Positions 10,201 through 19,200 of a stretch of 36,546 nt of DNA are shown here, one piece after another. Numbering within the stretch: position 1 is the stretch's first letter; each line of letters starts with the position of its first letter. Source of the stretch: Bacteroidota bacterium (GTDB lineage: Bacteria; Bacteroidota; Bacteroidia; Chitinophagales; UBA2359). The position numbers were made by a program, and so were the translations under genes. The stretch is taken from contig JAHDHV010000015.1 in the NCBI GenBank assembly GCA_020631155.1, positions 1 to 36,546 of the forward strand, in the 5' to 3' direction. A model generated the notes under the pieces. That model made no database searches. It saw nothing but the letters and a program-made list of their open reading frames with translations, and was not told the origin of the DNA.

Positions 10201-13200
10201 ATTAGGATCATTCGGATTTTGGTAATTTGGTTCATTACCATATTCAATACAGTAAGTAACCGTATGTTGACCAGGGCCGGCCCAGAAGGGATCAAAAGTA
10301 GCTGTGCCATCGCCATTGTCTACTAAACCACTACCCGATAAACTACCGTTTGGTGCAGGAGTACCATCAAAATACCACTCCCCTATTCTATCCCCTTGAT
10401 AGGCTGCCTCAAAAATAGAAGCATCAAAGAGTGGATTTGGTGGGTCATCGGTGCAGTAAATACCGTCTAGTCCTGTAAAGGCTGGCTCAGGCTCATTACA
10501 GCTACCATTTATCACATGACTACAACCTGCGTCATCGGTAATGGTTACTGACCAAGGCTGGCCATCAACGACTCGGATGCTAATGGTCTCGCCTAATGCG
10601 GCGGTACCTGAGCTTTCTCCTGCGCCGTCACTCACTCCACCAGACAATTGCCAGTTGTAATTCGCGCTAATGTTGTGTTCTGTTAGAAAATCGGCAACGC
10701 TCTGTCCGCCTATGTCATAGGCACTTGGTGCGCCACCGCCATTGAAGGTAATACCTACCAAAAATTCGCTATCTGTACCATCAGTGCCATTGTTTGTACA
10801 TTGACAAAAATCACTGGTCACATCTATGGAATCTAACAAAATAAATGGTTGGAAAGAGGTTTCATCTAAACAACTAGCATCATTGATAACAGCAGTCGGG
10901 CCGTTATCCCAAACAGTACCCACCATATACCAAATGGTATTGGTTGGATAAGTGCCATCATTGTTGATGACTACTTGCGGAATTACTGGATTATTTACAT
11001 TAATATTATCCGTAATATAGCTATCAATGGCTGCTGGAATATTGATATATGGGTTATAATTAGGATTTCCACTAATGAAAATTCCATAAGCGCCCAAGCC
11101 ATCGCCATCATCATCAGGTAGTACTACATTGCCCTCTGGTACCACATCGGCGGTAAAGGAGCCATCAGCACAAATGATGTTGTTATCTAAATTTATATCC
11201 TGAGCCTCCGCACAAGTCTCACATGGAAACGCATCTATATTGACCACTTCTTGCCAAGTATGGCTACACTCCACTCCATTTTCACTAAAAGTCTCTGTCA
11301 TAGATACCAATACCTCTCCTGTACCTGTTGGGTCAAAGTCCGTTCCATCTGGATTCAGCGTTGCAGCACCAGATACAACTGTCCAAACTCTATCAGGACC
11401 GCCACGAGTAGAATATAAATTATCTGTACTGGTCAAGTAATCATTGAGGTCGTAGGTAATATTATTACCTGTAGGGTCTAATTCACAGAAGCTAGTCGGC
11501 AAGTCAAAAGCTGCATCAGGTTGTTCTATGATGGTTAAGGTTACTGTTACTGCATCACCACAACCATTGGCATCATCAAATGGTGGAATACCGACAGTAT
11601 AAGTGACCTCTACCTCAATTGGAAATGAATCGTCAGCTATATAGGTGAGTATATCGCCGCTAACTGTACCTGTATTTACCGTAAATGTTCCGCCTAATGT
11701 GGTTACGCCATCAATCCATAAAGCGGTTAAATCAAATTGACCGCCTGATGCTTCACAAACCGTAGCAGGATTAATGGTTGCATCAACTTGGTCTATCACC
11801 TCAATCAAATGCGTTTCACATTGCTGACAAGCTCCCTCACCAATACAGTAAGTTACTGCATTTAAACCAATATTTGCCTGTGCTGGATCAAAGGCAAAAC
11901 CACTAGGACAGGTTGGATCAACAATTACCCCTGTACCAGACCAGTCGTAAGGTGTAGTTGGATTAGTAGGGGCTACATCTGGCTCAAGGCAAATAGGAGC
12001 ATCTGTCACACAAACGGGCGTGGTAGGAGTCCAACTTGGATCGCCTGCTTCTAGGATGCTCAAATATTGTGTCCAACTAAAAGTACATTCGGGATTATTG
12101 GCATCCGCAGGAATGATTTCGGTATAAGTAATCGTATAATCTCCTGCCCCTAAGCCCAATAAATCAATAGAATAATCTGTTCCAACGGCAACACTTCCAC
12201 CATTAATAAATACCTCGCCATTGGCTAAGTTTTCATTTTCCAAAAAGTTAGAAATATTTTGTGGAAAATCTCCATCATCAATACATGCTGTCTCTGGCAT
12301 ATCAAAACTAAAGGCTGGAACGTCTATAATCGTGATTGTTGCAAGGGCAAAATCAAAACATTGACCTCCAACATCGGGATCACCTATGGTATAGTTCACC
12401 GTGTATTGACCGGGTTCAGGATAAGTTAAAATATCCCCTTCTACAGTTGCCGCTGTGCCATTAGGGACAAATGTAAAAATACCGCCTTCTGTTGTTGTTC
12501 CCGGTATAAACAAGCTGGTCAAATCAAATTGCCCATCTTCATCAAAACATGCTGTGTAGTCACTGTTAATCGTTGCATCTACTTGTTCTAATACTTCAAT
12601 CAATAAAGACATACTTGCCGTACATCCCTCATCTGTATTGATAGTATAGGTTATGGTATAGGTACCAGGAGTAGAAGAATTAAAAATAGCTGAACCATCA
12701 TTTGCGACTGGGTCTACCACTCCTTCCCCTGTAAACTCGCCATTTTGGTTACCTGTTGCGGTAAGGATTACGTTTAAACCAGGACAAACGGGATTAGGAT
12801 CAGCAGTGAAAGTTGGATCAAGAGCTGTTGCCGTTTCTATGATGGTTAAAATATGACATGTTTGCTCTACGCAGTCCTGTGGGCCGGTGCCATTACATGC
12901 TGGATTGGTTATTGTTTCTTCTAAACAAATACCTACTGTACCTGCTGAAACAATCGTTACGAATCCTGTTGCTACATCTACTGTTGCAATTGTTGGATCC
13001 GTACTTGTCCATACTTCGGCGGCTGGTGTAGTATAAATTGGGCTGTTAATAATAGGAACGAGTACATTGCCTATTGTTCCATCCCAGCAAGCTTCCTCTG
13101 CGAGATCAAAATCTGGTTGAGGCTGTTCGCTGATATAAACAAATGCACTGCCCGGCGGAACTGGATTACAGGCATCCGCATCTGTGGCTGTAAATTCATA

Positions 13201-16200
13201 ACTAACTTCATAACAACCTGGGGCTGTGTAAACCAATTCTTCTCCAACAATTGAACCTGTTGCGCCTCCACTTACATAAGTATAGGTACCACCTTCTGAT
13301 GCGCCAGGGAAAAGTGAAATAATGCTGACACTCCCAGAAGCAGAAACCGAACATTCGATGTGTAAATCCGTTGGCGTACCAATGCTTGGCTGTTCTTGTA
13401 CTTCTATAGATAAAGACATCGTAGCGGTACAACCTTCACCACTATTTACGGTATAAGTTACTGTATAAATACCGGGAGTAGTGGAATTAAAAATAGCTGT
13501 CCCATCATTTGGTGTGGCATCGGTTACTCCTTCGCCTGTAAACTCGCCATTTTGATCACCTGTTGCGGTTAAAACAACATCTACGCCTTGACAAACAGGA
13601 TTTGGAACAGCCGTAAAAGTTGGATCAAGGGCAGTTCCCGTTTCTACAATGGTTAAAGTATGACAGCTTTCCTCTACACAATCTTGTGGCCCTGTAGCAT
13701 TACAAACTGGGTTTGTGATCGTTTCTTCTAAACAAATATCCACTGTACCTGCCGAAACAATGGTCACCACGCCTGTAGCTGCATCTACCGTTGCTACGGC
13801 GGTATTGGAACTTGTCCATACTTCGGCGGCGGCGGTAGTATATTCTGGGCTGTTAATGATTGGTGTTAAGGTATTGCCTGCGGTGCCATCCCAACAAACT
13901 TCTTCCGCTAAATCAAAGCTTGGTTGTGGTTCTTCACTTACATAAACAAATGCGCTGCCTGCTGCTACTGCTACACAAGCATCGGCATCGGTAGCTGTAA
14001 ATTCATAACTAATTTCATAACAACCTGCGGCAGTATATACCAATTCTCCACCAACAATTGAACCCGTTGCGCCACCACTGACATAAGTATAGGTGCCACC
14101 TTCGGAAGCTCCGGGGAAAAGAGAGGCAATGCTGACACTTCCAGAAGCGGAAATCGAACATTCTACATGTAAATCAGTTGGCGTGCCAATGGTAGGTTGC
14201 TCTTGCACTTCTATGGATAAAGACATAGTAGCGGTACAACCTTCACCACTATTTACGGTATAAGTTACTGTATAAATACCGGGAGTAGTGGAATTAAAAA
14301 TAGCTGTTCCATCATTTGGTGTGGCATCGGTTACTCCTTCGCCTGTAAACTCGCCATTCTGATCGCCTGTTGCTGTTAAAACAACATCTACACCTTGACA
14401 AACAGGGTTTGGAACAGCCGTAAAAGTTGGATCAAGGGCAGTTCCTGTTTCTATAATGGTTACTGTATGACAACTTTCTTCTACACAATCTTGTGGACCA
14501 GTAGCATTACAAGCTGGGTTTGTGATCGTTTCTTCTAAACAAATATCCACTGTACCTGCTGCAACAATGGTCACCACGCCTGTAGCTGCATCTACCGTTG
14601 CTACGGCAGTATTGGAACTTGTCCATACTTCGGCGGCGGCGGTAGTATACTCTGGGCTGTTGATGATTGGCGTTAAGGTATTGCCTGCGGTGCCGTCCCA
14701 ACAAACTTCTTCCGCTAAATCAAAGCTTGGTTGTGGTTCTTCACTTACATAAACAAATGCGCTGCCTGCTGCTACTGCTACACAAGCATCGGCATCGGTA
14801 GCTGTAAATTCATAACTAATTTCATAACAACCTGCGGCAGTATATACTAATTCTCCACCAACGATTGAACCTGTTGCGCCACCGCTAACATAAGTATAGG
14901 TGCCGCCTTCTGATGCGCCGGGGAAAAGAGAGGCAATACTGACACTTCCAGAAGCAGAAATCGAACATTCGATGTGTAAATCAGTCGGTGTGCCAATGCT
15001 TGGCTGTTCTTGTACTTCAATGGCAATAGACATAGTAGCCGTACAACCTTCACTGCTATTTACGGTATAATTTACGGTATAAATACCGGGAGTAGTGGAG
15101 TTAAAAATAGCTGTTCCATCATTTGGTGTAGCATCCGTTACCCCTTCTCCTGTAAACTCGCCATTTTGGTTGCCTGTTGCGGTGATTGTTACGTCTACTC
15201 CTGCACAAACAGGATTTGGTGTTGCGGTAATAGTTGCATCTATGGCAGCAGTCTCAACAACGGTTAAGGTATGACAGGTTTCATTAATACAATCTTGCGG
15301 TCCTGTGCCATTACATGTCGCATTGGTTATTGTTTCTTCTAAACAAATTTCCACGACACCAGCTCCAACAATAGTAACGACTCCTGTAGCGTCTACCGTA
15401 GCAACTGCTACATCGGAAGTTGACCATACCTCTGTAGCGGCGGTGATGTAATCGTAGCTATTTACCAAGGCAGTTATGGTATTACCTGCTGTTCCATCCC
15501 AACAATATTCTTCTCCTAAATCAAAACTAGGTTCAGGGCGTTCACTCACATAAACAAAGGCACTGCCTGCTGCCACTGCTGCACAAGCATCGGCATCGGT
15601 AGCGGTGAACTCATAGCTGATTTCGTAACAACCGGGAGCAGTATAAACAAAAGCTCCTCCTACAATGGAACCTGTTGCTCCTCCACTAACATAAGTATAA
15701 GTACCCCCTAAATCAGCATCAGGGAATAAAGAGCTTAAACTTACATTGCCAGAATAAGCACCATAACATTCTATATGTACATCGGTTGGTGTGCCAATGC
15801 TTGGTTGTTCTTGTACCTCAATGCCAATAGACATTGTTGCTGTACAGCCTTCTCCTGCATTAACCGTATAGGTAACTGTATAAGTACCCGGAGTTGCTGA
15901 ATTGAAAATGGCTGTTCCATCATTTGCGGTAGCATCCGTTACGCCAATACCTGTAAATTCACCGTTTTGATTGCCTGTTGCAGTTATGGTGACATCTGTA
16001 CCAGCACAAACAGGATTTGGTGTTGCGGTAATGGTTGGGTCTAAAGTGGAGGTATCAAAAATGCTTAAAGTATGGCAAGTTTCCTCTATACAATCTTGTG
16101 GACCTGTGCCATTACATGCCACATTAGTAATGGTTTCTTGTAAGCAAATATCCACTGCCCCAGCAGCGACTACGGTTACCACACCTGTAGCTGCATCAAC

Positions 16201-19200
16201 TGTTGCTACGCCAGTGGCTGAACTTGTCCAAGCTTGTGTTGCTGCGGTGGTATAAGTTGGACTGCTAACGATTGGCGTTAAGGTATTGCCTGCGGTGCCG
16301 TCCCAACAGTATTCTTCTGCCAGATCAAAACTTGGTTGTGGTTGTTCACTTACATAAACAAATGCGCTACCTGCTGCTACTGCATTACAAGTACTTACTG
16401 CAAATTCATAACTAATTTCATAGCAACCAGCAGCCGTATAAACTAAAGCACCACCAACAACGCTACCCGTTGCGCCTCCACTTACATAGGTATAAGTTCC
16501 TCCTTCATCTGCACCGGGGAATAAAGCACTTAAACTAATGCTTCCAGTTGATGAAATCGAACATTCTAAGTGAAAATCGGTAGGTGTACCGATAGTTGGT
16601 TGCTCTAAAACTTCAATGGTGGAGCAATAAGTTCGCGCACAAATATCTGTTCCAACTTCTACACAAACCGTATAAACGCCGGGAGTAGCAGGATTAAAAG
16701 AACCACTTCCATCGCCATTATCTGTTACATTATTGCCTGCTTGTGCATACCATTCTACAATATCACCTTCATTTCCAGCACCTGTATATGCGGTCACTTC
16801 TGCAATGGCATCTAATGTTAAATCAATAGCGGCATCACCTTCACAGGCAATTGCTGCTAGGGCAAATGTTGGATCAATAGATGGGTAAATTTCTATGATT
16901 TCATATAAACAATAGCCATGACAAGGATCGTCTTCATCTGGAGTATCATCAATGCAATATTGAATGAAAAAGACTCCAGCATTGGCATTAGTTACTGTTT
17001 GTGGGTCAACCGTTAAAGTTCCATCTCCATTATCTGTAAAACCTGTAGTGGTAGTAATAGTCAAGCCTTCATCCGTATAAACGGTATAAGTACCAATCAC
17101 ATCATCAGGGCTGCTACCATCGGCTGGTGGAATACCATAAGGATTTGCATCAATAAACCCACGAGAATCGTAGATAATAAACTCATCGTCAGAGGTACAA
17201 ATCGGCGATTGCCAACCCGTAAGAGAAGCGGTACAAGGAGGCGGTGTACATTCAATGATCGCAATATACTCTGTATGTGTGGTCATTGGGCAAGTTGTTC
17301 CCGGTGGGTCGTCAGAGGTGAAAGTAATGGAACAAATAGTGCCTTCTGCAACGGCTGTTGGATCAACAACCCCTGCTGCGGTAATTAAACCTGCACAATT
17401 AGAAGTCCATGTTCCTGTTCCTTGTACATTTGGGTCTTCCAAATAATTGTTCATATCCAGCAAATTGGTAGCCTCTTCATCAGAGCAGATGAAACTTGGG
17501 CTATCCCAATAAGGATTTGGCAAGAAGCGAACAGTTAAAGTACCCGTATCTTGAGTATCACAACCATCGTTATCATTGACCGAATCATCGCCTCCTGTTG
17601 TATCGTCATTTACACCGGGGGTATTAATTTGGTAAGACATTTGGAAAGTACCACTTTGAGTTCCAGAACCATGCGCTGTAGGTAAGTCAGCAATATCATC
17701 AATAAACAAAATATGGTTACCATCAACGCTACCTGTGCCAGAACCGCCATACTGTGTAAAAGTACCGCCAACATCTGTTGGGTTTAGTGTGTTACTACTA
17801 AACATATGCGTAAGGTCTATATAAGCAGGGAGTTCTGTGATACAAACTTCCTCATCTGTAATAATAGCTGTAGTAGTTTCTTTTACTGTAATGGTTTCGC
17901 AGTGCGTTTCTCTACATCCAGCCAAGCCAACATCTGCACAAATAGTATAGACACCGGGGATAGGATCACCACCTTGAATCGGGACATTAAAAATAGCTGT
18001 ACCATCGCCATTATCTGTTACCCCATTACTTGTGCCAGCAGTACCAGAACCATTATTTTCATTCCAAACAATTACATCACCTAAAGTAAGGCCTGTAGGC
18101 AAATCTCCAGCCAAAGGTGGATTATCCAAAGCAAGGTTTATACTAGCCGTTGCTCCACCTGCTTCCTCACAAATACAAATCGGCAAAGTGAAAGTAGGGT
18201 CAAAGGATGGATTTTCTAAAGGCACTGTAACAGTTACAGGAGCACAAGGATTGCCAGAACCGCCATGAATGGTTACCGAAGTAGAAGCTCCCACTTGATC
18301 TAAATGCACAAACTCTGGGTCTACCACCATATTAGGACATTCAGGCTCAAAGCGTGCGATACAGCCCTCATAAGTAACTGTTATGGTATTGTGATCTGCT
18401 GGCTCAGGCCAAACGGTAATGACATCCGATACAAATGGATGACAACCATTTGCTAACCCTAAATTATCTGCAACAGCTTCGTCTAAAAATGAATAAACGA
18501 CCCTTTGTTCTGGTTCACATCCACCACCATGAGGAGGTAAAGTAACAAGGCTAAGTAATTCATAGTCACATTCTACTTGATTACCTGTTGTACCTCCATG
18601 GTCTGTTGCAGGACCATCTACAATTACAACGCCGGTAGTCAAGTAAGGATTAGATGGAAAAGACCCTGGTGTACTATCCCATCCAAATAATACTAAATCC
18701 TGATCAAAAGGAGCACCACTACAATCGGGGTCTACAAAGTCACGCAGTTGTTGACTTACTGAAACCCCCAGCCAAAATGCCTCCCCGTCACAAACATCAT
18801 CCTTAGCAGGATTCAGATCAATTAATAAATCGGAGCTAGTAACCGTACATTCTACATCATAAGTTACGGTAACACAACTTACAGCAAAAGTGCCATTAGT
18901 AACTGGGGAAGTTAGTGGAATGGTAGGAGTAACAGTTGGTCCAATCTGTTGCTCATCATCATTGAGCAGCGTATCACAACAATCATAATTACAACGACTA
19001 CCTCTATCATCTTCCCATGCTTCAAAACTGAGAGTAGTACTTTGGGCACAGCCTTCAAAAACGATCTCATTGTAATTTCGGGTGCCTGTACCTCCATCGG
19101 CTGTAAAGCAAGTACCACCCAAAAGAACTGTAAATTCTTCATTTCCTATTTCTCCACTGTCCAAACAGCTTCCATAATTAATTGCTGTTACCCTTATCAC

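Noticed and set aside
10134-10326. Overlapping 60-residue frames on both strands rich in isoleucine or methionine
   Set aside because: They are alternate-frame readings of an Asn/Asp-rich stretch of the giant protein.
13715-14752. Two nearly identical 76-residue plus-strand frames
   Set aside because: They are antisense shadows of the tandem repeat units of the giant gene. Their likeness comes from the duplication, not from two small genes.
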